The notes under the pieces were generated by a model that searched no databases, was not told the origin of the DNA, and saw nothing but the letters and a program-made list of their open reading frames with translations. From assembly GCF_950023065.1 (NCBI RefSeq), contig NC_088681.1:15562001-15626000 (forward strand): a stretch of 64,000 nt of DNA. The letters run 5' to 3'. The first letter of the stretch is position 1. Each line of letters opens with the position of its first letter. Source of the stretch: Planococcus citri. Its lineage: Eukaryota; Arthropoda; Insecta; Hemiptera; Pseudococcidae. This document shows positions 26,101 through 36,146 of the stretch, piece after piece. The position numbers were made by a program, and so were the translations under genes.

Positions 26101-26960
26101 AGTTCGAGTATTAGGAGTATCGAACCTCCTAATATTCCATATTCTCCTAATGATATTGGTCTCATTTAGCAACAAATATATTCGAAAATGACAGCCAATA
26201 TGAACTTTTTCTAGGTTGAGCTTCTTGGACGAATGAAAGCCAAATAGGGTGTACGAATCGTCGATTATCACTAATAAAGCATCGCTGATCACGTCAAGTT
26301 CATTTATTTCAAGCTTCGAAGCTTTTTTGTACCTGAAAGTTCAACTTTTTTGAAAAAAAGCTTCATTTCACCGCGAACTTTGAGCTTTTTGAAAGAACCA
26401 CCACCTGAAACGAATTCTCCGTCCATCAAAACCCCCCATTCGTACACTTCGTACAGCCTAAAAAGCTCTCTAAAGCTCATAAAATTGATTCAAAAGTTCG
26501 AGTATTAGGAGTATCGAACCTCCTAATATCCTATATTCTCCTAATGAAATTGGTCTCATTTAGCATCTTTTATACTTGAAAATGACAAAAATTGGAAAAT
26601 GTGTACTTTTTCAAAATTGGGCTTTTGAGCCGAATAACAGCCAAATAGCCTGTACGAATATTCGATTATCACTAATTTGGAATCGCTGATCACGTCAAGT
26701 TCGTTAGTTTTGATCGAGCGAGCTTTTATCTACCTGAAAGTTCAATTTTTATGAAAAAAAGCTTAATTTCAGAGGGAACCTTGAGCTTTTTGCCTCGATA
26801 AAAAGTCAATAGGGCGTAGAAGGGGTTTAATAATACCTACTAATAATGCATCACTGATCACGAAAAGCTCATTTATATTATTCGATCCAGCTTTTTTGTA
26901 CCTGTAAATTCAACTTTTTTATAAAAAGCTTTGTTATCTTGGAAACTTTGAGCTTTTTGG
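23190..26960. repeat. Tandem array, unit about 400 bp
   Basis: The repeated words are 'attctcctaatgaaattgg', 'cgctgatcacgtcaagctc', 'gagctttttggcagaacca', 'ttgattcaaaagttc' and 'tattaggagtatcgaacc'. The word 'cctaatgaaattgg' recurs near 23219, 24946, 25345, 25746, 26147 and 26541, a period close to 400 bp once the MITE at 24008-24928 and another interruption (about 23290-23700) are set aside. The last partial unit ends near 26960. Short ORFs here recur with the unit and are not genes. Confidence 0.85.
24008..24928. mobile_element. Mariner-like MITE inserted in the 400 bp array
   Basis: The inverted ends read CGAGGGCTGATCAAAATG and its complement, and extend about 50 bp. A TA dinucleotide flanks each end (24006-24007 and 24929-24930), the target duplication of Tc1/mariner elements. 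Inside are two direct copies of a block with 'gaaagagcaaaccttcctc' and 'gacacgcgagctaatccg', plus one inverted copy near 24826. No transposase ORF. Confidence 0.85.
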
Positions 26961-27770
26961 CAGAACCAAGACTTTGTGTGATTGAACTTTGATATTTGCC
27001 ATTCACTTACCTGTGTTATTTTGATTAGTTCTTCTGCATCTGATGTGAATTACTCCGCGCTAAGTTTGAATTTTAGGACGAATAAATGTATACTTACAAT
27101 AATGTGTATTTGAATAAAATTACAAGGTCATATTAATTTACAATACATGTTAATTTTTTTTATGATCACCTTCTATTTTCAACAATTTTTTATATACCTA
27201 GGTCCATTTCGTTTTTTACAAGCAGCATTAGTGAAAATCCAACAATATCCTGAGACAGAAAAAGGAAGAAAATTATAAAAAATAATAATAATTATGTACC
27301 AAAATTCTACAAAAAAATCAAAGAATTTTTTTCAACTATAATTATGCTAATTTTTTAGAAATTTTATTTTTTTGTGCATGTTAAAAAAATTTATAGGTAC
27401 TTTAAAAAACTAAAAAAAGTTTGAAATTCAAATTTTTATGCAATTTTTTTGAATGGAATTAAAAAACAAACAGTTCTCATCTTTCTTTTAAATAAAATTA
27501 TGAATATTTTTGGTTCAAAATTGAATTTTTCCATATTTAGGTACAATGTATTTTAATTAAAAGAATGAAAATAGGTATTGATATCTCTCAAGAAACTTTC
27601 AAACATTAGAACCAATCAAAAACAAAAAGGAAAAACTTTTTTTTGGATCCAACTCAAGTTTTCCATGCAATAAATTTTAATAAAAATAAGTTCATCGAGT
27701 ACTTTCTATTTCAGAAAGAAGAAAGAGAAAAAAAAGGTGAGTGAAAAACTGTAATAATTTGTAAAAATAA
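26961..27770. other. Repeat-poor stretch with minus-strand exon-like blocks
   Basis: Two minus-strand segments look like exons. One at 27198-27249 has an acceptor ..CTGTCTCAG and donor GTATAT and is open as DIVGFSLMLLVKNEMDL. The other is near 27013-27060, before a GTAAGTG donor. They lie downstream of the exon-like blocks at 28349-29029 but I could not join them in a consistent frame. Confidence 0.25.
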
Positions 27771-28310
27771 CAGTGTTGGAAAAAAAAACGTTTTTTTTAA
27801 AAAAAGACAAAACAAACGGTTTTTTTTGTTTAAAACGTTTTTTTTGTTTAAAACAGGGTTTTAAACAGCTGGATCCTCATGTGTTTTAAACGTGTTTTAA
27901 ACATGTTTAAAATGGTTTTAAACACGTTTTTAACACAAATTTATTTGTTTTGGATTCAGTTTTTCAAATATACGTTATCCAGTCATCAACTTTTAAGATG
28001 CGACGCCATAAAATAGCTATAAGATTCAAGAAATATGGAAATCAAAACATAAAATTTGCCGTTGAAAAAATGTATAGGAAGAAGAATGAATATCTAAAAA
28101 TTCAGTTTCTTCAATTTTACTACTTTTTCAACGAAAAATTGAAAAAAAAACGTGTTTTGAAATTGGAATTGAAAAAAAAACTTGTTTAAAACAAAAAAAA
28201 AACATTTAAAACATAATTTTGTTTTAAACACTGTCTGTTTTTTTCTCGACGTTTAAAACACTGTTTTAAACGTTCTAAACATACAGTACTGTTTTAAACT
28301 GACAACACTG
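27771..28310. mobile_element. hAT-type MITE, GTTTTAAAC-rich, with 8 bp target duplication
   Basis: The ends are CAGTGTTG and CAACACTG. The perfect 8 bp duplication AAAAATAA lies on both sides (27763-27770 and 28311-28318). The inside is full of the palindrome GTTTTAAAC and its variants; the 79-codon ORF within is low complexity and not a gene. Size and duplication fit a non-autonomous hAT element of a different family from the one at 18214. Confidence 0.88.
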
Positions 28311-28348
28311 AAAAATAATAAAAGAAAATTAAAGTTAGAAAAAATTAC

Positions 28349-29029
28349 CTGTAATGAGATGGCATACCTACAGCTAAATCCGGATCACCAAATTAAAATC
28401 AATTTCATCACCTAGAATTTGCCAAATGAGTTCAACGTGAAACGGTTCCAAATTCTGAAAAGAATCAATCAAATTAATGAAATATGCACAAATTGAAAAA
28501 ATTATGTACAAATACAATGCTAGATACTGTTTTAAAATTTAAATGAAGAGTGAAACTTTTAGAATTACAAATCCGGGTAAAAAATAAAGCATGCATTTAA
28601 AAATTTAATTGCAAGAAGTACTTACTTACACGTTACACATAACTTGATGATGAAAAGAAACACTGACTGGGAACAAGATCAACCACACAATGTCATCCAA
28701 GTTGATCAACATGATAGGTAAGTAGTTGTGCATCTCAAGGGCTTTTGAAACTCTTAAAGGAATAAACACCAAAAAAACAAAAAAAAAACAAAAAAAAACA
28801 TAATTACAAAAAGAAAGCATAGGCAGGCAGCTGTAATGAAATTGAAAAAAGGCAATGTTAAAAATAGTACTTGAAGAAGAATGTAAAATGCAAATAACTT
28901 ACTCTACAGTAGAAGAGTAGAACTCAACATTGGAGTAACTCTGCCACACAAAGCAGGTCAACACAAATCCTGATGAGATAATAAACTGAACTTGCATCAT
29001 CAGACAAGTTCCTCTAAATTACCAATGAC
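28349..29029 (-). pseudogene. Possible chemoreceptor-like exons (odorant-receptor-like, broken)
   Basis: Three blocks with good splice signals: 29029-28903, 28752-28630 and 28454-28349. From ATG at 29000 the first two join in phase and read MMQVQFIISSGFVLTC ... YSSTVE then VSKALEMHNYLPIMLINL ... VWLILFPVSVSF, with two hydrophobic stretches. The third continues as VIWNRFTLNSFGKF-stop, but other frames of it are also open (PFHVELIWQILGDE; GDPDLAVGMPSHYR), which suggests a frameshift. With the exon at 31794-31925 the order 'NLEELV..MMQVQFIISSG' recalls insect odorant receptors before a late membrane helix. The GTC-TGA-TGA at the first block breaks that frame. Tentative. Confidence 0.3.
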
Positions 29030-29329
29030 CTAAACAAAAGCAAAAAACAAAATTGAAAAAAAAATTCCAACATTTAACTTTACTTACAAATACAAGGGGT
29101 GTATAAAAGATGAGGTTCCCTATTAAGGACTGCGCGTGGTTTCATCCAAAATTAATGAGCTTATTGGAGGAGGTAAAGATGCATCCTTTGGCTTTCATTT
29201 GAGACCGATACCAAAGTTCTCCAGCGTTTATGAAGTTGTGCTTTTGAACGTTTAATCATGAGTGTCCCATTTTAGTTCCATCCAATGAAGTATTTTGCAG
29301 TGAAAACCAAAGTTTGAAATTTGATGGAA

Positions 29330-30960
29330 ATTTTTCAATTGCCAGGCTTGTTGGATTGGACCATAAAACTGGGCCAATGACCATGACCAGACCCAAAAAT
29401 GCTCACAAGACTCAGTGGACCATACCAGACCTGACCCCTCTGGAACAGATTTACATCAATATTAACCAAACGGATGACCCTCTTCAGAAAAAATATCAGA
29501 AACAGACCTGGACCAAAGACTTTTCTAAAAAATCAGACCAATGACCACAGTTTGGATCCCAGTTAGGCTACATCCAATTTTTCAAATTTTTAATGCCAAT
29601 TTAGATGACTATTTTGATAAATTTCCACTATGATTCAATTTGTTTTGAAGTTTTAATAGATATTCTGAAATCAAAAATCCCATTTTTCAACTCATCCAGT
29701 GTGTTGGATTTTTTCTTTCTGAAAAATGAAAACAGTTTTTTGGACCTGAGCTGACCCATGACAAAGATGAAAAATTTATGGTCAGGACCAGACCAGACCA
29801 GACCAATCCACAAGGACCAAAAAATTCCAACAGAATGACTGGACTAAACCATTTGAAAGCTCCAAAACGAAGACCTTGATTGTGAAATTCATCAGTTGAC
29901 CCAAAAACATGGATTTAAATCATCAATAATTTATTGATTAATTTTTTAAAATTATCACAATTACCTACCATGATATGATATCACAATACCAACAACTAGC
30001 AATCTTTTCTGCAAGGATTGCTACTATGCAACAAGAAATTCACAAAGCTGGAGGGAGGTTGTTGTGTTTTGGAAGTTTTGAGTGACATGCGCAGTGTATA
30101 ATTTTTTGGATTTACTTTGGCAATTCCTTGCACAAAACATCACATGTTGTTACTATCATGATAACACTAATCAATCAATTCAACTATTGTGAAATTTAAT
30201 ATCATCAGCATCCCTGACATGCAAGGCCTGGCCCAAGACCACATGGCCCACTGAGATATTCCATTTCAGCGTCCCTGATTTTGGGCTCCTCAATTAATCA
30301 GCCAAATTTTGTTCTCCCATTTTTTAAAGTGCAGGACACTGAGCATAAAAACTCATTCAGAAATTTTTTAAGTGGCCCAGTTTTTACCTCATCTGCCCAA
30401 ATAGTATGTCGTGGCCCACCAAGATTTTAAAAACCAGACCAATGAATGCGACCAGGCCCAAAAATGCTCACAAGACTGAGTGGACTGGACCTCAGTCCTC
30501 TAAAACAAATTTATGTACGATATTAAGTGAACGGATGACTCTTCAGAAAAAATATTAGGGACAGACTGAGACCAAAGACCTTTCTAAAAAAATGGACCAA
30601 TGACTGTGGTTTGGACTTCAGTTACATCCATATGTCCAATTTTTCAAATTTATAATGTCATTTTAGATGCCTAATTCGAATAAATTGCCATTATAATTCA
30701 ATTTCTTTCGAAGTTTCAATGTTTTGAGAGCAAAAATCCCATTTTTCAACTCATGTAATGTGTTAGGAAGTTTTTTTCTTTCTGAAAAATGAAGATGGTT
30801 TTTTGGACCTGGGCTGACTCATGACCAGGATTAAAATTTCTGGTTAGGACAAGACCGAACTGACCTACAAAGACAAAAAATGTAGTACAGAATGACCAGA
30901 CCAGGCCGTTTGATAGGTCCAAACAAAGACCTTGATTTTGGAGCAACCACAAAACCTGAG
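29330..30960. repeat. Direct duplication of a 540 bp GACCA-rich block
   Basis: Blocks at about 29350-29890 and 30435-30930 share the same order of words: 'gaccaggcccaaaaatgct', 'cacaagactcagtggac', 'cggatgac', 'gaccaaagacttttctaaa', 'tccaatttttcaaattt', 'catttttcaactcat'. They are direct copies with moderate divergence, separated by unrelated sequence. ORFs at 29314, 29628 and 30746 arise from the repeat. Confidence 0.75.
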
Positions 30961-31292
30961 CAGACCTACAAGCCTGCATACATATGCACATACAAATTTT
31001 TTGGAATTACTCTATCAAGCTTGCCTCTGTAGCTAGTTCCAAACCAGGTACCTAACTTGTTAACACAGGTCTGCAGCTCTGCCTATTACACTACTGAGGG
31101 ACTATTCTTGACATAGCACGGAATAAATGGCAATATTAAAAATTGTGTGCCTCACAGGTTGTACACTAATTTGTAGGAGGAGGTACATATTAAAACTTAT
31201 GTCAAGATGTGACAAAATGTATTAATCACTTGAGTAATTATGTCAAAAAATAGCAGAAAGAATGGTATAAAAGAATGTAGTTTTTGAAAATA

Positions 31293-31661
31293 CAGTAGAC
31301 TTCCGCTTATCCGGACAGCCGTATTATCCGGACGAAAAAAAATTCCCCCTATTATCCGGACTACTCGATTATCCGGACAAAATCCGTATTATCCGGACAA
31401 GCATATGCGAATTACTTACAAATACATAGTAAAAAAAATTTGTAATCTTTGTTTTTAATTTGTTTTTCTCTATTTTTTGAAGAAATACAATTTATTCCTT
31501 GCACTTCTTATTAAAAATTGCAAAAATTTCCCATCATCATTAAAAAAACAGTCATTTTTTACCGAAATTCAATCAAAAAAACATGAATCCGCATTATCCG
31601 GATTTTTGCTTATCCGGACAACCAAATTCCCCAATTAGTCCGGATAATCGGAAGTCTACTG
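31293..31661. mobile_element. pogo/Tigger-like MITE
   Basis: The ends CAGTAGACTTCCGCTTATCC and CGGAAGTCTACTG are typical of pogo-class ends, and TA flanks both sides. The word TATCCGGAC is repeated several times at both ends. No transposase; 369 bp. Confidence 0.88.
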
Positions 31662-31793
31662 TAGGTATATTAGGTTGTGTACTTTTGTTTTGTTTCATCA
31701 CTGAGGAGAAAAATAGGGAATCTTTGTTTCTATATGCCCCTCATAAAATATATACAGAAGAAATTAATCCTCAGAAAACTAATTTTCACTTAC

Positions 31794-31925
31794 CAAATCA
31801 GCATCTACATAGGTTGAAATTTCTGAAACAGACGAATTATAAAATAAAGCTTTGGTGATCACAGAAAACTCTCTCAAAACAATATCACAATTAATAAAGT
31901 TCCACATTTGAACATTTTCAAGGAC
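31794..31925 (-). CDS. Isolated coding-like exon, possibly chemoreceptor
   Basis: Minus-strand block between acceptor ..CAGCTCAG and donor GTAAGTG. It is exactly 44 codons, phase 0 to phase 0, and reads VLENVQMWNFINCDIVL ... SVITKALFYNSS ... STYVDADL. The frame is open, not low complexity, and spliced in phase to 29029 would continue VIGNLEELV before a stop. It may be one exon of a decayed receptor gene with the blocks at 28349-29029. Product not proven. Confidence 0.35.
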
Positions 31926-31956
31926 CTGAGCTGTGGGCCTGAAACGATCCTGAAAC

Positions 31957-32514
31957 CAGGGATGGAAGAGCCGGATTTTTTGAGGAGCTAGCCAAGAGCC
32001 AAATAAATGAAAGTGCAGAAAAACTTCAAGAGCTCTCTAGCAAAAGAGCCCCTTATTTTACTCAAGAGAGCCATCATCATAAGGAGTCTTTAACCTGGAA
32101 AGAGCCAGAGCCGAGTGGGAGCCCACAAAATTTTTCAGGCTCTTTGGCTCCCTAAAAGTAGAGAAAAAAGTTTAAAAATTCGCACAATTTTATCAAAAAT
32201 TCAACTTTTAACTCACATTTGACATTTGTGAAGAAAATGAAGAATTTCCAAGTTTGTTTCCTCATTGAGCAATGAAATGAAAATAAATGCAGTGTATTTT
32301 CATTTTTTTCATTGTTTTTCACAAATTTTGAACTCTAATTTAAAGAGCCAAGAGCCAGAGCTGGAGCTGGAGTGGGAGCCAAGAAATTGGAAGAGGGAGC
32401 CGAGAGTCAAAGAGCGGAGTCGGAAAGAATTAAGGAGCGAGCAAGGAGCCAAAGAGCTCATGTAAAGAAAAAGAGCCAAGAGCCAAGAGTGAGCCAGAGC
32501 TGAAACTTGCGGGG
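31957..32514. mobile_element. Truncated reversed copy of the GAGCC hAT-type MITE
   Basis: Starts CAGGGATGGAAGAGCCGG and follows the reverse complement of the element at 18214-18859 with high similarity, but stops after 'aacttgcgggga' without its second end. The following sequence (cgcaaatccaatcccaaaac) is unrelated. Loss of one end means it can no longer move. Confidence 0.85.
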
Positions 32515-33164
32515 ATTCGCAAATCCAATCCCAAAACCAAAATCATAATTTTTCTTGATCCCAAAACCGATAAAATCCTGGAACCAATATAATTTTGAAC
32601 CCTAAACAATCCCAGAACTGAAACAAATTTGGCTTTGGGACTTCAATTTTTGATATTTCCGCCTGATTTGATTTTCAATTTCGATAAATTAGATTCAAAA
32701 TTGTCATTTTTTACATCATTATCATCATTCATTCAAATTACTTGGCAAATTGATTTCGTGCAATTATCAACATTACACGCCAAGTACTGGGGGACTACCA
32801 GTTATTAGCCGAGCTAACAGATAATGCACGCCATCTGTTAGCAGAATCAAAAAGCTGAAACTGGTTCGAGCGTCTATAGAGGTCAACACTGAGGAGCTCA
32901 GGGTCTCTAAACTACCCGGCTAGCTCCAAGGTGCTTGTGTAGATGTCACTAGTAAGCAACGGGAAACTACTAGTGGAAGCTCGAAAATAAATTTCCATGA
33001 GATACGTCATCAACGCGATAGAGGCAACACCAACATAAAGGATGTTAGCCCAAATACCCAATTCGGCATAAGGGTACGCGTTGATTTGTACGCGATACCA
33101 CCACGAGCGGTTATACGACTCGATGATGATGCACTTAAAACATTAAACTAATTACACCATCAGA
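32515..33164. other. Repeat-derived segment, not resolved
   Basis: After a 'cccaaaacc' rich patch, 32770-33150 is clearly more GC-balanced than its surroundings. On the minus strand a 72-codon frame is open without a start (ESYNRSWWYRVQINAYPY ... LMTYLMEIYF). On the plus strand an AATAAA sits near 32986. It could be an LTR or a LINE remnant; nothing decides this by eye. Confidence 0.3.
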
Positions 33165-33439
33165 TTCACTGAAAGAAATAAACAGTAATAGTTACATTAA
33201 AACGATGCACTCAGTGCATTAAAACGCGGTAATTTTGGTATAGGAATGAAACGCATTAATCAGTACATATTTAGAGAAGTAACTATTACACAGGAGTGTG
33301 GTAACCATTCCATCGTTTTTATTCAACAATATTTAAAAAGTGGGGATAGGTACTATCAATTTCACGTTTCTCCGCACATCTAAATAATATTCTCACTGCA
33401 ACAAATTTTTCTAGACCTAATTTCCCTAAGAAAATTTTC

Positions 33440-33510
33440 CTACCTAACTGGGATTCGAACCTGCGACCTTTCATTCCTAACTACTTACACTTAACAACAT
33501 AGCCGCGAGT
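33440..33510 (-). repeat. tRNA-derived SINE-like segment
   Basis: On the minus strand the B-box-like word GGTTCGAATCCC follows GCAA/GCA context, with an A-box-like GGCTATGTTGTTAAGTG about 45 bases before it. The arms do not form a good tRNA cloverleaf, so I read it as a SINE head or tRNA relic, not a functional tRNA. Confidence 0.4.
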
Positions 33511-33686
33511 AGAATCTTTGATTCAGGCCCTCGAAGTACATATTTATAGGTTTTTCACTGTTTGAAAAAAATGATCTCATTGCAGTACGGCAATGTACTC
33601 AGTACATCGTTTACTGAATTCAGTAAATCACTACATGGTTCTCAGTCATGTTTAAGGAATGTAATCATTGCTTACCACAGGATGTA

Positions 33687-33899
33687 CAGGGTGCCCAGAA
33701 ATATATCGAGTACCCCTAAAAAAGTTTTCTACTAAAATACTTTGGTTGGTCACAGTGAATGATAATAATGATAGCACATGATTGGTTGTTCGACTGGAGA
33801 GATAACATTCCACCAATCATATGCATCTATTTCACGTTGCCAACCTATATTTTTAATGAAAAACTTTCTTAGGGGTACTCGATATTTCTGGGCACCCTG
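33687..33899. mobile_element. Small TA-flanked MITE
   Basis: The ends are CAGGGTGCCCAGAAATATAT and its inverse ATATTTCTGGGCACCCTG, with TA at 33685-33686 and 33900-33901. Ends of this form are common in Tc1/mariner-type MITEs. 213 bp, no coding capacity. Confidence 0.85.
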
Positions 33900-34174
33900 T
33901 AATTATTACCCACCAAATGATGTTTTGAATACCATGTCTGCAGGACTGAGTCCCCAATGAAATGTAATGAGAACATAGAAATGAATTTTGAAAAGTGATG
34001 CAATAAATCCATCGATGTACTCATTCCATCACTTGATGCATTCTCTGATTTAACCTAATAGGTATGTAATCATTACATCAAAATGAGGTAATTTGAAAAT
34101 TACTGTACTGTGCAGTAACCATTGCATCAATTTCGGGACTGAATAAAGCGTTTTGAAAATCATTTCTTTCAGTG

Positions 34175-34360
34175 TTCCCCATGTAAAAACATCCCATTTT
34201 TCGACCCCTTGCAGAGTCCAATAGTCAACCCAAAATCGTTTTGGACCTACAGCCCTATCAAGGACTAAACACAATGATACTGCTTCTCCACCTTCAAACC
34301 ACTTTGAATGTCTAAAGATGGGCGGTTGGTCACATAATTCGATTATTTCCAAATGAAATG
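34175..34360 (-). CDS. Unknown open frame cut by a transposon
   Basis: A minus-strand frame without ATG reads EIIELCDQPPIFRHSKWFEGG, then VSLCLVLDRAVGPKRFW and TLQGVEKWDVFTWG. Its residue mix (many W, D, G, E) is unlike the T-rich noise around it, so it may be an exon or part of an old element. At 34174 it runs into the inverted end of the composite element; beyond that point the frame is element sequence. Not recognised. Confidence 0.3.
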
Positions 34361-35060
34361 GTTGAAGTTATTGTGAAGTATATCAACAGTATAATTTAAA
34401 AAATGACGCACAAGGAAAAAAAAGCAGTGTTACAGAGGCCGTATCAGTTTCATCAGAATCATTGTACTTACTTAAGATTTGAACACTACATTACTCTGGT
34501 AAGAGGTAACAAAATCTAGGAGGCAATCTACGATGGACCGCTGGTTTTGGTGATACAGTCCACCTAGTTTTTGAACCACAATAGTATGTTGAATTCATTG
34601 CCACAAACCCCAGCTCATGATTTTTCTTTTTCTTGAGAGACCGGGTTAGCATTCACTGGCAAGGTTGAAATTTGGTTGGTATTATGGTGGGAAAGGTGCA
34701 TTTTTATGCATCTAGGTAATTTGAGTAAATGGGTGGGAAATAATTGCTCGGGTTCTTAGCTCACCAGAGTTTGAAGGCATTTCAATTTGCAATCTGTACT
34801 CACATTTTTTCTTTTGAAGAGAAGAAATTCATAATCTCAAACTTTAATATTGCATCTAGATATGTGAGAAAGGAACTAATGAAAAACACATGTCCTTTTT
34901 GAGTCAATTTCTTAATTTATGTATTTCAAGCCATGATTACAATCCATCAACTGCAATTAGATATTAGGAATTACAGATACCTTACCTACAACAGACTGGT
35001 ATCTACATTTAACAATAATTCTACATAAAAATACCCAATATTCTACATATTTTAATCAAT
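34361..35060. other. Region downstream of ribD
   Basis: No firm gene. On the minus strand near 34500-34640 a frame is open over about 48 codons (SLKKKKNHELGFVAMN ... TRWTVSPKPAVHRR ... PPRFCYLLPE), without splice support. Just after the ribD stop the minus strand has ATTAAA (35051-35056), a weak polyadenylation variant; I saw no canonical AATAAA close by. Confidence 0.3.
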
Positions 35061-36146
35061 CTACTTGGCTACACTATCCCAAATCTCAACAACATCATCA
35101 CTCAAATCAATAATCTGAGCTTTTTTAAACACATAACATTTACCAATCGACTCCAGAGCTAAATTACCCACAAACGGGATCCCATCATTACCCAAGATCT
35201 TACCACTACGACAAATGATCAGCCTATCTACCAAATTACGTTTCAGCATCTGCGTTACAAGTACACCTCCACCTTCGACAAGCAATCTCGTGATACCAAT
35301 TCGTGATACGAGCTTTGTCGTTAAATCCTTCAAACAGACTTTCGAATCGTTAGACGAGTTCACCTCCAAGTACTTGACATTCTCCACCAGTTGATGCTTC
35401 CTGTTATTAGTGACCACCCAAGTATCCACTTGATCTGCAGTTTTGGCAACATTATGATCAGCATTCAGTTTACCTTGGGTATCAACAACCAATCGAATCG
35501 GACTCTTGGATTCTAATCCTGGTATCCTACACGTCAACAGTGGATCATCAGCCACCAATGTATTACTGCCAATCATCACAGCGTCATACTTGGCTCGAAG
35601 TTCGTGCACCCAGCGTCTGGTATCTTCGCCAGTGATCCATTTACTGTGACCAGTAAACGAGGCTATTTTACCATCCAAAGTTGTAGCAACCTTACACGTG
35701 ATATAAGGTCTATTGCGTAATCTGGTAGTAAAGAAGCCCACGTTCAAAGCTTCAGCTTCTTCACGCATTACACCTTGATCAACCCGGATTCCCGCTTCTT
35801 CCAGGGCTCGAATACCTCCACCAGAGACTCTAGGATCAGGATCCATCGCAGCTACCACAACTCTACTCACTTTTGACTTGATCACCTCCTCGGTGCAAGG
35901 ACCAGTTACACCGTGATGACAACAGGGTTCCAGGGTCACGTACATGGTTCCACCTTCGGTATCCTCCTTGGTGTTCTGCAGAGCGAGCTTTTCAGCGTGA
36001 GGACGTCCCCCAACAGCTGTGCAACCTTTACCGATAATGGCGCCATCTTTGACAATAACGCAGCCTACTGTCGGGTTTGGGAACACGTCGCCGAGATTTT
36101 TTTCAGCTAGCTTTAAAGCTACGGACATATATTGCTCATCAGTCAT
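35061..36146 (-). CDS. ribD: Bacterial-type bifunctional RibD, horizontally acquired
   Basis: Complete 361-residue intronless ORF, close to the length of E. coli RibD (367). RibD carries out two steps of riboflavin synthesis: deamination of the diaminopyrimidinone made by RibA, then NADPH-dependent reduction of the ribose chain. Deaminase domain about 1-145: PNPTVGCVIV, GRPHAE (H50, E52) and LEPCCHHGVTGPC (C75, C84), the zinc ligands and catalytic Glu. Reductase domain about 147-361: TTLDGKIA, SKWITGEDTRR, VADDPLLTCR and LLVEGGGVL (NADPH site). No stop or frameshift. LTCRIPGLESKSP resembles alphaproteobacterial forms. Animals lack this gene, while ribD in mealybug nuclear genomes is known. 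Intron-bearing genes and MITEs around it argue against contamination. The start at 36146 is the only ATG before the conserved N terminus; a 2-codon uORF lies at 36159-36167. Confidence 0.97.
   Translation of the reverse strand: MTDEQYMSVALKLAEKNLGDVFPNPTVGCVIVKDGAIIGKGCTAVGGRPHAEKLALQNTKEDTEGGTMYVTLEPCCHHGVTGPCTEEVIKSKVSRVVVAAMDPDPRVSGGGIRALEEAGIRVDQGVMREEAEALNVGFFTTRLRNRPYITCKVATTLDGKIASFTGHSKWITGEDTRRWVHELRAKYDAVMIGSNTLVADDPLLTCRIPGLESKSPIRLVVDTQGKLNADHNVAKTADQVDTWVVTNNRKHQLVENVKYLEVNSSNDSKVCLKDLTTKLVSRIGITRLLVEGGGVLVTQMLKRNLVDRLIICRSGKILGNDGIPFVGNLALESIGKCYVFKKAQIIDLSDDVVEIWDSVAK

Larger units (their letters stand above)
33167..34174. mobile_element. Composite inverted-repeat element with CACTGAAAGAAAT ends
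   Basis: The ends are CACTGAAAGAAAT and ATTTCTTTCAGTG, with TT on both sides as a possible 2 bp duplication. The inside is rich in 'gtaatcattgca' words and holds a tRNA-like promoter segment (33440-33510) and a nested MITE (33687-33899). The insertion lies inside a minus-strand open frame that reaches up to 34360. Confidence 0.6.

Noticed and set aside
23190..26960. The 400 bp array as a CRISPR array or gene family
   Set aside because: The units are long, adjacent and without unique spacers, and the ORFs follow the repeat rather than being conserved as proteins.
33430..33530. A functional tRNA gene on the minus strand
   Set aside because: The B box is good, but the acceptor and T stems do not pair, so it is read as a SINE or tRNA relic.
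35061..36146. ribD as bacterial contamination
   Set aside because: The gene is continuous with DNA that carries insect introns, MITEs and satellites on both sides, and no other bacterial gene is present.
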